Origin: Prochlorococcus marinus str. MIT 1013
Lineage (GTDB): Bacteria; Cyanobacteriota; Cyanobacteriia; PCC-6307; Cyanobiaceae
Direction of reading: 5' to 3'
Length of the DNA stretch: 64,000 nt
Assembly: GCF_027359395.1 (NCBI RefSeq)
Contig: NZ_CP114778.1
Coordinates: forward strand, 620,001 to 684,000
Below the pieces are notes generated by a model. That model worked only from the letters and a program-made list of their open reading frames with translations. It made no database searches and was not told the DNA's origin. Below, piece after piece: positions 56,108 through 64,000 of the stretch. The first letter of the stretch is position 1, and the number at the start of each line of letters is the position of its first letter. Position numbers and translations under genes: made by a program.

Positions 56108-57631
56108 ATGAGCATGCCAGTAACAAACCCATTGAGAGTAGGTCTTCGCCAAGAGCGAGTAGTTCCTCCACAATGTCTGGTTATTTTTGGTGCCTCTGGG
56201 GATCTGACACACAGGAAACTTGTTCCTGCATTATTTGAGCTCTTTAAGCAACGAAGATTACCAAGTGAATTTGCAGTTTTAGGATGTGCAAGAAGGCCAT
56301 GGACTGATGAAATATTTAAAGAAAAAATGGAAGAAGCTCTTTCTTCTCAAATAAAAGAAAGTCCAAAAGAATGGGAACTATTTTCTCAAAATCTTTTTTA
56401 TGAACCTGTAGACCTTCAACAACCAGAACACCTCGTAAGGCTTGGGGAAAGACTTGAAATAATTGACAAGTTAAGAGCGACTCATGGACATAGAACTTTT
56501 TATCTTTCAGTATCTCCCAAATTCTATGGAAGTGGATGTAGGGCTCTAGCTGCAGCAGGATTATTGAAAGATCCCAAACGTAGCAGGGTTGTAATTGAAA
56601 AACCTTTTGGAAGAGACTTTAATAGCGCTCAGTCACTCAATTCTCTTGTTCAGGGTTGTGCTCAAGAAAGCCAAATCTTCCGAATAGATCATTATTTAGG
56701 CAAAGAAACCGTTCAAAATATTCTTGTTCTCAGATTTGCAAATACGATTTTTGAACCTATATGGAATAGAAATTATATCTCGAGTGTTCAAATTACTAGT
56801 TCCGAAACAGTTGGAGTTGAAGATCGAGCTGGATATTACGAATCTTCAGGAGCTCTAAGAGATATGGTTCAAAACCATCTAACTCAAATGCTTGCTCTAA
56901 CAGCAATGGAACCACCTGGACATTTTGATCCAGAAGCCATAAGGAATGAAAAAGCCAAAGTTCTTCAGGCAGTCAAGCTTGCCAATGAAGAAAAGCCTTG
57001 GGAATGTTGCGTTAGGGGACAGTACTCAAAAGGAGGTAGCGATGAAGATCCACTCCTTGGATATAGAGAAGAACCAGGTGTTAATCCGAATAGCACGACC
57101 GAAACATATGTAGCCATGAAGCTTTTCATAGATAATTGGAGATGGCAGGGAGTCCCTTTTTATGTGAGGACAGGGAAACGATTAGCTAAAAGGCTTAGTG
57201 AGGTTGTTCTTACATTTAGAGAAGCTCCTGTTCACCTTTTTGATGCAGCAGGGGGATGCCCAACATCAAACCAATTAATTCTTAGAATTCAACCTAATGA
57301 GGGAGCAGAATTTAGTTTCGAGGTTAAATCACCAGGCTCTGGCATGAGAAGTAGACCTGTAAATATGGAGTTTTCTTATGACGAATCCTTTGGAGAGCCA
57401 TCAGATGAAGGTTATGTAAGACTTCTAGCTGATGCAATGCTTGGTGATCCAACATTGTTCACTCGAAGCGATGAAGTAGAGGCTGCTTGGCGTTTATATA
57501 CTCCTTTACTAGAGAAGATTGAGGATTCTCCCTGGGAATTACCTGTTTATCAATATGAATCAAGAACATGGGGGCCTACTGAATCTGACTTACTTATTGG
57601 CAAAGATCAACTTCTATGGAGAAGACCCTAG
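56108..57631 (+). CDS. zwf: Glucose-6-phosphate 1-dehydrogenase
   Basis: 507 residues from the ATG at 56108 (MSMPVTNPLRVGL). A TTG six codons earlier (56090) is open, but the ATG gives the usual cyanobacterial N-terminus. It starts the oxidative pentose phosphate pathway that supplies NADPH in the dark. Key blocks: VIFGASGDLTHRKL (nucleotide fold), VIEKPFGRD, the catalytic IDHYLGKETVQN and FYVRTGKRLAKR. The activator gene opcA follows after 38 bases. Confidence 0.97.
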   Translation: MSMPVTNPLRVGLRQERVVPPQCLVIFGASGDLTHRKLVPALFELFKQRRLPSEFAVLGCARRPWTDEIFKEKMEEALSSQIKESPKEWELFSQNLFYEPVDLQQPEHLVRLGERLEIIDKLRATHGHRTFYLSVSPKFYGSGCRALAAAGLLKDPKRSRVVIEKPFGRDFNSAQSLNSLVQGCAQESQIFRIDHYLGKETVQNILVLRFANTIFEPIWNRNYISSVQITSSETVGVEDRAGYYESSGALRDMVQNHLTQMLALTAMEPPGHFDPEAIRNEKAKVLQAVKLANEEKPWECCVRGQYSKGGSDEDPLLGYREEPGVNPNSTTETYVAMKLFIDNWRWQGVPFYVRTGKRLAKRLSEVVLTFREAPVHLFDAAGGCPTSNQLILRIQPNEGAEFSFEVKSPGSGMRSRPVNMEFSYDESFGEPSDEGYVRLLADAMLGDPTLFTRSDEVEAAWRLYTPLLEKIEDSPWELPVYQYESRTWGPTESDLLIGKDQLLWRRP

Positions 57632-57669
57632 AGAAATTAAATCTAAATCTTTTATTCGAACCAAATTAA

Positions 57670-58986
57670 ATGTCTCCTCAATTAACCCTTCAAACACCTC
57701 TTCAGCTCCCTCCATCTGAAATCCCTACTTATCTACAACAACTCTGGTCTCATGATGAGCGAGGAGACAAAGGAGCCAACACTTTTTGTTTAATTGTCTG
57801 GCAACCTGCTTGGATAGAACAAAAATTAGTAAAAACTGGAAGAATATCTGGTCCAGTAGTTGGGAGTCAAAGGAATGATCTCCTAGAAGCTGCAAGAGAA
57901 ATTATTTTAAGAGGAGATCTTCCTAACAGCACATCGCCACTAGATTTTAGAGTTCAATCTTCAATCCCATCTGAACCATCTCAAGAATTAATTAAAAATA
58001 TTGAAGACCTTAGAGGGCAACACATTGACACCTCGATAAGTAATTTACAACCTCGAAGATTAATAACTATTGCACCAACAATTGAAGAAGAAAATAATTT
58101 AGAAGCATTAGTAGCAGCATATTGTCCTCTTCCTGAAGAAGGCGGAGGAAAAACAGCTTGTGGCGACGTAATTGTTTTAAGAGGTAATAAAACTGCAATT
58201 AATGATGGGCTTGAAATTGTAGAGACTCTCGTACCTAATGAACTTCCCTCTTGGTTGTGGTGGAATGGAAGAATTGATGAGGCCCCTGAATTCCTTAATG
58301 CTCTAGCTCTGCCAAATCGAAGATTAATTATTGATACTTCACTAGGTGAACCAACAGTCTGCTTAGATTTATTACTTCAGAGAATTCGATCTGGACAAGC
58401 TGTTAACGACCTCAATTGGCTTCGCCTTAGAGGTTGGAGAGAGACTTTAGCGATGGTATTTGATCCACTTCAAAGAAGAAACGCTCTTGATAATTTACAA
58501 AAAATTGATATTGATATTGAGGGTTCTCAAACAGTTCAAGGGCTTTTACTCGCTGCATGGATTGCCGATCGCCTCAACTGGAAACTTGCAAATTGCATCT
58601 TCTCAAAAAAAGATCAGCTGAAAGTGAATTTTCTTCGTCCTGACAAAATTCTTGTTGAAGTTGGTATTACTTCTCTACCAATTGGTAAGCCAAGCATAAA
58701 TCCTGGTCAAATAGTTGGTTTAAGATTAATTGCAAAAGCCAAGAACAAACAGAAAAACGATATTTGTGTAATTCTCGCTTCAGAATCTGGAGAATGTATG
58801 AGATTAGAAGCAGGTGGTATGGCAAGAATGGAACTTATTGAACAAGTCGTTCCTATCCAAAAAAACTCTTTAGAAAATGACGTTGCTCGTTTACTTTCCA
58901 GCAGTAGAGGAAATACAAGTCCTTTACTTGCGAGTGCGGCACCAATAGCAAAAGAAATGCTTGACTTAGTTAGTCAAGCCAAATAA
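57670..58986 (+). CDS. opcA: OpcA, glucose-6-phosphate dehydrogenase assembly/activator protein
   Basis: 438 residues. OpcA activates and helps oligomerise Zwf and passes on redox control from thioredoxin in cyanobacteria. Recognised from length, position directly after zwf, and blocks such as RRLITIAPTIEEENNLEAL, CPLPEEGGGKTACGD-like GGGKTACGDVIVLRG, PSWLWWNGRID and IIDTSLGEP. The N-terminal half has a predicted alpha/beta fold and the C-terminal half an SHMT-like pattern of strands. cobB follows after 14 bases. Confidence 0.93.
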   Translation: MSPQLTLQTPLQLPPSEIPTYLQQLWSHDERGDKGANTFCLIVWQPAWIEQKLVKTGRISGPVVGSQRNDLLEAAREIILRGDLPNSTSPLDFRVQSSIPSEPSQELIKNIEDLRGQHIDTSISNLQPRRLITIAPTIEEENNLEALVAAYCPLPEEGGGKTACGDVIVLRGNKTAINDGLEIVETLVPNELPSWLWWNGRIDEAPEFLNALALPNRRLIIDTSLGEPTVCLDLLLQRIRSGQAVNDLNWLRLRGWRETLAMVFDPLQRRNALDNLQKIDIDIEGSQTVQGLLLAAWIADRLNWKLANCIFSKKDQLKVNFLRPDKILVEVGITSLPIGKPSINPGQIVGLRLIAKAKNKQKNDICVILASESGECMRLEAGGMARMELIEQVVPIQKNSLENDVARLLSSSRGNTSPLLASAAPIAKEMLDLVSQAK

Positions 58987-59000
58987 ATACATTCATTGAG

Positions 59001-60356
59001 ATGGCATGCGTAATCTCTGCTATATCAAGTAACAGTGGTAAAACTCTTTTAAGTATTCTTTTAATTTCCTGGTTAAAAAGTATAAATAAAACAGTTCAGA
59101 CTTTTAAAGTTGGGCCTGATTATTTAGACCCTCAACAACTCACTGCAATTTCAAAAAAAGCTTGTCGCAATCTTGATTTAATCCTCTCAGGTGAAAGTTG
59201 GGTTAAAGAAAATTTTAATCATTTCGGAGGATTAACTGATTATTCGTTTATTGAAGGGGTAATGGGATTATTTGATGGAATTGGCAGTAGTTCAAAAGGC
59301 AGTACAGCTGAATTAGCTAAGGTTTTAAGTCTGCCAGTAGTACTTATTGTTGATGCTAGAGGGAAGGCTGCGTCTCTAGCAGCCTTAATAAAAGGTTTTA
59401 GAGAACACGATAGTGAATTAAAAATTGCAGGCGTTGTTCTCAATAATGTTCAAACTAGTAGACATGAAAAAATATTATTGGAGGTTCTTGATCAAATCAA
59501 TATAAAGTCATTAGGTTCTATTCCATCTTGCGAAGACTTATATCTTCCAGCAAGGCATTTAGGCTTAGCGCCAGCGCATGAAATTCTAGACTTAGAAATA
59601 AAAGTTAAAAAGTGGGCATCAATAGCCAAAGATCATCTAGACATTGAAAGTTTTAGAAAGCTTTTATCACCTCCAGAATATAACAACAAAAGAGTTAACA
59701 TCTTGCCAAAGAAAGAATCAAGAATTATTCATCCAATTGCTATCGCTGAAGATGATGCTTTCCATTTTAGGTATCAAGAAACAAAAGAATTGTTAGAAGA
59801 AAACGGCATGCCAACTATTACTTGGAAACCTCTTGAAGACGAACAGATTCCAAAAGAAGCTAGAGGATTAATCATACCTGGTGGTTTTCCTGAACTACAT
59901 GCAAACCAATTGAGTAATTCAACTAAAAGCCTTAACTCAATAAAAATGTTTTCAAAAAAGTTTCCTATATATGCAGAATGTGGTGGAATGATGCTTTTAG
60001 GTAAAAGTATATATGATTTTGAAGGGAAAGAACATTCAATGGCTGGGATATTACCGTTTAAGTCAAAAAAAGGTAATTTAAAAATTGGTTATAGAGAAGC
60101 AAAAAGTAAAAATAAAAGCCCTATTACCACTCCTGGCAATAAACTAATAGGACATGAATTTCATCGCTGGGAAATAATTTATGAAAGCTATAATTCGAAA
60201 ATAAATCCACTATGGGATATCAAAGGATGGAATATGGAGATTAAAAATGAAGGTTTCTGTAGTCATTTAATTCATGCAAGTTGGATACATCTACACTGGG
60301 CAAGTTCACCTCTTATACTAGAAAATTGGAAAAGAAGTATTATGAATTATGCTTAA
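59001..60356 (+). CDS. cobB: Cobyrinic acid a,c-diamide synthase
   Basis: 451 residues. It amidates two side chains of cobyrinic acid in corrinoid synthesis, using ATP and glutamine. The N-terminal P-loop SSNSGKTLL and VGPDYLDPQQ mark the ATP domain. The C-terminal class I glutamine amidotransferase domain has its nucleophile in YAECGGMMLLG and the His in HASWIHLHW. Marine picocyanobacteria make pseudocobalamin, consistent with its presence. It follows opcA by 14 bases and converges with the helicase gene across 33 bases. Confidence 0.94.
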   Translation: MACVISAISSNSGKTLLSILLISWLKSINKTVQTFKVGPDYLDPQQLTAISKKACRNLDLILSGESWVKENFNHFGGLTDYSFIEGVMGLFDGIGSSSKGSTAELAKVLSLPVVLIVDARGKAASLAALIKGFREHDSELKIAGVVLNNVQTSRHEKILLEVLDQINIKSLGSIPSCEDLYLPARHLGLAPAHEILDLEIKVKKWASIAKDHLDIESFRKLLSPPEYNNKRVNILPKKESRIIHPIAIAEDDAFHFRYQETKELLEENGMPTITWKPLEDEQIPKEARGLIIPGGFPELHANQLSNSTKSLNSIKMFSKKFPIYAECGGMMLLGKSIYDFEGKEHSMAGILPFKSKKGNLKIGYREAKSKNKSPITTPGNKLIGHEFHRWEIIYESYNSKINPLWDIKGWNMEIKNEGFCSHLIHASWIHLHWASSPLILENWKRSIMNYA

Positions 60357-60389
60357 AAAAAATCTTTTTTCAAACTGACATTTTCCAAA

Positions 60390-61850
60390 TCATTCAATTA
60401 ATAACTTCTCTAAAAGAGCTTGATTAGTATTGCTTGTTTTATCACCAACAATCCATACTCCTTTGCTCGCTCTGCTTACAGCAACGTATACAAGCCTTCG
60501 CCTGAATTCCAGATCTTTAGGCCAAAAGACATCAGAAGTAATGAAAACTTCTCCAAAAGTACTTCCTTGACTCCTGTGAATTGTAAGAACAGAAGCAGGA
60601 CCTAAAGATGCAAATGAATCTCTTATAAAAAAGAAAAGTTTCCAAATCGAAGCACTATTTTTTTTTCCTCTCTCTCTTGCCAGATTGCTCAATTCATTCA
60701 AAGAAAAGTCCAAGTCACCACGAGATTTAGAACCTATTCGAGGCATTAACCTCAAAGAAAATTCTTTTTGATCACAGTTAACTTTAGCTATCTGAGTTTC
60801 AATAACAGGTAAAGGGGTTTCAAAATCTTGATAGATTCCTAAAGAGGCCAAATCAAAACTATTTGGAATCAAATCTTCTACCACCATCTCTCTATTGGAA
60901 CTAATCAAGATATCTGGTTCTTCTCCAAGCTCATCCTCATTTAATGACGCATTTACCATTACAGCTTTACGGCTTATTAAAACCTCCCCAGGTAAAACCT
61001 GATATTGATCTGCCATCTCACCATGAATAGCTCTTCTTGCATGAGGAACTAAATTATCAACAATTCGATTCGTGTAGCACAAAATCCTTGCTCTATCGTG
61101 ATCATCCTTTAAAGAAGATAGCCTCAACGCTGATTGGGCTCTTTCAAGCCAACTTGTTCTATCTAATATTCCGACATTACCTTTCTTAGAATTAATAACT
61201 GGCACTATTGGTGGCTGGTTACAAGGGATTTGCCCGTCTCTAATTATTTTTGCCAATTTCAGAACAGGTCCTTGATGACGAACAACTTCTCTAAGTTCAG
61301 TATTTACAGCTCTTTTCATTATAAAAACTGAGCTAGAACTCTCTCCCACTGGTGGAAGTTGAGCAGGATCACCTACGAAAACCAAACGCGTCGAGTTGCA
61401 TCTTGCGCATTCAAGAGTGATCTCCAATAATTTGGAATCAATCATTGATGCTTCATCAATTAAAACAAGTCCTAAGTTTTCCAAAGAGTTCTCGGTTTGA
61501 TCTGTTTTTTCACATATTTCTACATCTGCTTTTCTTTTTAACTTAAGTCGAAGCAAACGGTGAATGGTAGAAGGGAACCATGTGGGTTGAATAGATTCAT
61601 TTTTCAAACCCTCCCTTAGTACGCCTACAGCTTTATGAGTGGGTGCAACTACGGTCCAACACAAACCTAACGCATCGACCTTTTTTAATAATTTCATAGA
61701 TAAATATGTTTTTCCGCTACCTGCAAAGCCTTTCATTACAAAGGGTTTAAAGGAATATGGTGTCTCTAGCCATTCACAGAATAATTCAAGAGCTTTTTCT
61801 TGATCTTTAGTTAAAACAACACAATCTTCTTTTGTTTTTACTTCTTTCAC
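60390..61850 (-). CDS. RecD-like superfamily I DNA helicase
   Basis: 486 residues, GTG start overlapping the upstream stop (GTGA). Walker A is GFAGSGKT at 41-48, Walker B is VLIDEASMID, motif III is VFVGDPAQLPPVGESSS, and the late motif is VLTIHRSQGSTFGEVFIT, followed by YVAVSRASKG. It is shorter than RecD1 and lacks the N-terminal RecC-binding domain; true recD is at 20507. It resembles Dda/RecD2-like helicases kept in cyanobacteria, with a role in replication or repair that I cannot specify. Confidence 0.85.
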   Translation of the reverse strand: MKEVKTKEDCVVLTKDQEKALELFCEWLETPYSFKPFVMKGFAGSGKTYLSMKLLKKVDALGLCWTVVAPTHKAVGVLREGLKNESIQPTWFPSTIHRLLRLKLKRKADVEICEKTDQTENSLENLGLVLIDEASMIDSKLLEITLECARCNSTRLVFVGDPAQLPPVGESSSSVFIMKRAVNTELREVVRHQGPVLKLAKIIRDGQIPCNQPPIVPVINSKKGNVGILDRTSWLERAQSALRLSSLKDDHDRARILCYTNRIVDNLVPHARRAIHGEMADQYQVLPGEVLISRKAVMVNASLNEDELGEEPDILISSNREMVVEDLIPNSFDLASLGIYQDFETPLPVIETQIAKVNCDQKEFSLRLMPRIGSKSRGDLDFSLNELSNLARERGKKNSASIWKLFFFIRDSFASLGPASVLTIHRSQGSTFGEVFITSDVFWPKDLEFRRRLVYVAVSRASKGVWIVGDKTSNTNQALLEKLLIE

Positions 61851-62362
61851 AAAGAAACTAATCCAATCATTTGCAAAATATGCAAAGGGGAACCAATGAA
61901 AAAAATACCTGGCAAAGCCACAATTGGGCCAAGAAGACTTCCTACCAATACCTCGATTTTTGTATGCCCCAAAGATTCTTTTAAAGTAGTTTCTGAAGAC
62001 AATTCGTTGGAATTATCTTTTGAAATTTGATTGACTTTTGCTGCTGTTAAGCCAGCCGATCTTCTTATTCCCGAAGCGTCGTACATCACAATAAAAGCAA
62101 TTGTTGAAGCCAAAGCAAATACTGGATCATTAAAACCAAGCTCAAGTCCAACTCCTGCAGCGGTTCCTGTTACCAAAGCCGAATGACTTGAAGGCATACC
62201 ACCTGTTTCGATAAGTACTGACGGTCTCCACTTTTGCTTAAAGATTAATTCAAATAATAATTTAGAAAATTGAGCAAGTCCACATGCTGCTAGGCCCCAA
62301 GCCAATACAGCATTATCAAGAATAAAAATAAATTGAAATTCGAAATCTGGATTAAGATTCAT
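61847..62362 (-). CDS. DUF212 / divergent PAP2 family membrane protein
   Basis: 171 residues with three or four hydrophobic segments. The motif [14 protein letters not shown], with the Ser-His pair, and [15 protein letters not shown], with a conserved Arg pair, match the DUF212 branch of the acid phosphatase/PAP2 superfamily. Members may dephosphorylate prenyl or lipid phosphates. Its ATG overlaps the crtE stop (ATGA), so the two are translationally coupled, which suits a prenyl-phosphate role. That link is inference. Confidence 0.88.
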   Translation of the reverse strand: MNLNPDFEFQFIFILDNAVLAWGLAACGLAQFSKLLFELIFKQKWRPSVLIETGGMPSSHSALVTGTAAGVGLELGFNDPVFALASTIAFIVMYDASGIRRSAGLTAAKVNQISKDNSNELSSETTLKESLGHTKIEVLVGSLLGPIVALPGIFFIGSPLHILQMIGLVSL

Positions 62363-63258
62363 CTATCTCTACTTGTGATGTAATCAGCCAATGCAAGAAG
62401 AGGTTTTGATTTTTCTGGCCAAGGATTAAGAGCATTTTTTGCTTTAGCGACTAAAAGATCTGCTCTCCTTCTTGATTCATCAAGACCAAGCAATTTGGGA
62501 TAAGTAGTCTTATCAGCAATTAAATCCTTTCCTGCTGTTTTGCCCAATACTTCACTACTTGCTGTTACATCAAGAATGTCATCAATTATTTGAAATGCCA
62601 AGCCAATCCCTCTTGCATAGACACTTAGTGCTTCCAGAAGCTTCTCATCAGCTCCGCCAATCAATGCTCCGCAAGTTACACATGCCTTGAGCAAAGCACC
62701 TGTTTTGTGAAGGTGAATGTACTCCAGAGTTTCTAAATCAACTTCTTTCCCTTCACAATCGAGATCAACTACTTGTCCTCCAACTAGTCCAGGAGCCCCA
62801 GCAACCAAAGAAAGCTCACCAACTATTTTCAATAGTCTCTCTGACGGTATTCCCTCTGTTCGAATTGACACCATCTCAAAAGCTCTAGTCAATAGAGCAT
62901 CTCCAGCAAGTATGGCTACCGCATCTCCGTAGACTTTGTGATTCGTTGGACGCCCTCGACGAAGATCGTCATTATCCATTGAAGGTAGATCATCATGGAT
63001 AAGAGACATTGTATGAATCATTTCCAGAGCAACTGCTGTAGGCAAAGCTTTTTCAACTTCGCCTCCAGCAAGTTCGCAGGCAGCAAGACAAAGTATTGGT
63101 CTTAATCTCTTTCCCCCCGCCAAAAGGGAATAGCGCATAGATTCTCTTAATTTTTCTGGCTTTTCAGGGCCCAGAGATGCATCCAGTGCATCTTCAACGC
63201 GAGTTCTAGATTTCTCTAGATACTCAGCGAAGTCAAAAGAAGCGATTGCTTCCTGCAT
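62359..63258 (-). CDS. crtE: Geranylgeranyl diphosphate synthase
   Basis: 299 residues. It is a trans-prenyltransferase that makes GGPP for chlorophyll phytol, carotenoids and quinones. The first aspartate-rich motif is [19 protein letters not shown] and the second is [24 protein letters not shown] is the N-terminal diphosphate-binding block. Cyanobacterial CrtE is a farnesyl/geranylgeranyl synthase of this size. It overlaps the DUF212 gene by four bases. folD lies 42 bases upstream on the same strand. Confidence 0.94.
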   Translation of the reverse strand: MQEAIASFDFAEYLEKSRTRVEDALDASLGPEKPEKLRESMRYSLLAGGKRLRPILCLAACELAGGEVEKALPTAVALEMIHTMSLIHDDLPSMDNDDLRRGRPTNHKVYGDAVAILAGDALLTRAFEMVSIRTEGIPSERLLKIVGELSLVAGAPGLVGGQVVDLDCEGKEVDLETLEYIHLHKTGALLKACVTCGALIGGADEKLLEALSVYARGIGLAFQIIDDILDVTASSEVLGKTAGKDLIADKTTYPKLLGLDESRRRADLLVAKAKNALNPWPEKSKPLLALADYITSRDR

Positions 63259-63300
63259 GCAAAAAATCGATTCCTACCAATTCTCTCAGGACATTGTGAT

Positions 63301-64000
63301 TCATGGAAGTAAATGACTAATAGTTAAAGGTAATCCACAATGTTTCTGCCACCTATCAACCGTATTTGTTAGAAGCATTGTTACTGTCATAGGCCCTACA
63401 CCGCCTGGAACCGGAGAATAAGCAGCTACTTTATCTTCAATTTCAAATATCTTTACATCTCCACAAAGTTTACTCTTTTTAAGATTTTTCAAATCTTCTT
63501 GATCAGGCGAAAGTCTATGAATGCCAACATCAATAACCACGCAATTCTCGCTTACATGATTTTTCCCAATCAAAAAGGGCTTGCCAGTTGCTACTACAAG
63601 TAAATCAGCCTCCCTAGTCAAAGAAGGTAAATCTTTAGTTCTTGAATGAGCAACCGTGACAGTGGCATTTGCAGCTTCAAGCATTAATGCCATTGGCTTA
63701 CCAACAAGAATGCTACGTCCAACAACTACTGCTCTTTTCCCTTCGATTTTGATTTGATTACGTTCAAGCAAAGACATAACACCAGCAGGAGTGCATGATC
63801 TTGGGCCTTTTTCTCCCTTTATTAATCTTCCTAAGTTCAAAGGATGTAAACCATCAGCATCCTTATCAGGATCAATACTCTTCAGCAAGGTAGCCTCATC
63901 AAGATGCGAGGGTAATGGAAGTTGCAATAGAATTCCATCAACATTCTTTTCTTGATTCAAACTTTTAATGATTTCTGTAAGTTCCTCCAATGAAATATCT
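63301..64000 (-). CDS. folD: Bifunctional methylenetetrahydrofolate dehydrogenase/cyclohydrolase, 5' end outside the window
   Basis: About 233 C-terminal residues of FolD are present. The frame is open to the window edge, and the usual length is near 295, so about 60 N-terminal residues with the catalytic Lys lie beyond it. Visible blocks: [40 protein letters not shown], the NADP-binding [17 protein letters not shown] and the C-terminal [18 protein letters not shown]. The enzyme interconverts one-carbon folates for purine and fMet synthesis. Confidence 0.95.
   Translation of the reverse strand, partial: DISLEELTEIIKSLNQEKNVDGILLQLPLPSHLDEATLLKSIDPDKDADGLHPLNLGRLIKGEKGPRSCTPAGVMSLLERNQIKIEGKRAVVVGRSILVGKPMALMLEAANATVTVAHSRTKDLPSLTREADLLVVATGKPFLIGKNHVSENCVVIDVGIHRLSPDQEDLKNLKKSKLCGDVKIFEIEDKVAAYSPVPGGVGPMTVTMLLTNTVDRWQKHCGLPLTISHLLP

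Noticed and set aside
56020-56238. 72-codon plus frame overlapping the start of zwf
   Set aside because: It overlaps the strongly supported zwf N-terminus in another frame and ends with a Cys/Ser-rich chance sequence.
1-64000. Search for CRISPR arrays, transposases, phage genes, toxin-antitoxin pairs and rRNA
   Set aside because: No regularly spaced repeats, inverted-repeat-flanked ORFs or recognisable mobile or defence genes other than RecBCD were seen. The only tandem repeat is inside petH.

Overview
The window is AT-rich, gene-dense bacterial chromosome. The gene set identifies a cyanobacterium: ferredoxin-NADP reductase (petH), the clock kinase SasA, the carotenoid isomerase CrtH, a PsbP-like thylakoid lipoprotein, OpcA next to Zwf, and a CpeS-like protein. 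The low GC, the very short intergenic spaces and the many small orphan membrane proteins point to Prochlorococcus, probably a low-light NATL-like strain. That strain guess rests on general resemblance and was not checked by a search. No insertion sequence, phage gene, CRISPR array or rRNA is visible. There are two tRNA genes, Lys(TTT) at 6109-6180 on minus and Glu(TTC) at 54335-54407 on plus.

Layout. 1-2340 is an accessory patch of six small, mostly membrane-anchored proteins of unknown function. 2445-6180 holds a terminator, a SulP anion transporter preceded by a 59-codon membrane ORF and a striking 15-bp hairpin, several small conserved hypotheticals and tRNA-Lys. 6392-10160 has trmFO, crtH and an OmpR-type regulator whose receiver domain lacks the phosphoacceptor. 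10249-12736 carries a DUF6761-type protein, the grxD-bolA pair, plsC and pdxJ. 12764-22231 is the RecBCD locus in the order recC, a small membrane methyltransferase, recB, recD. 22381-28474 has a DEAD-box helicase with a structured leader, a small secreted protein, an ABC exporter, the PsbP-like lipoprotein, recR (no ordinary start codon) and lipA.

28485-34148 is a minus-strand run: lysA, cdaA (c-di-AMP synthase), uppS, bioB, trhO and a GNAT-like protein. 34245-40143 on plus has rimI, clpC, an iron-type alcohol dehydrogenase, an alpha/beta hydrolase and a DUF2993-like protein. 40149-49236 mixes cdsA, an Orn/Lys/Arg decarboxylase, an ABC1-family kinase, a pseudouridine synthase, a RodZ-like protein, malQ and prs. 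49247-54285 has pepN, a lipoprotein, the CpeS-like gene and sasA. 54725-60356 is the reductant and pentose-phosphate block: petH with a tandem-repeat linker, zwf, opcA and cobB. 60390-64000 on minus is folD (cut by the window end), crtE, a DUF212 protein and a RecD-like helicase, the last three overlapping by 4 bases.

Most of the window is core metabolism and maintenance. No complete unknown multi-gene system is evident. The least explained features are the petH anchor and repeat linker, the degenerate regulator, the hairpin before the SulP gene, the deaD leader, paired palindromes between the CpeS-like gene and sasA, and the small-protein patch at the left end.
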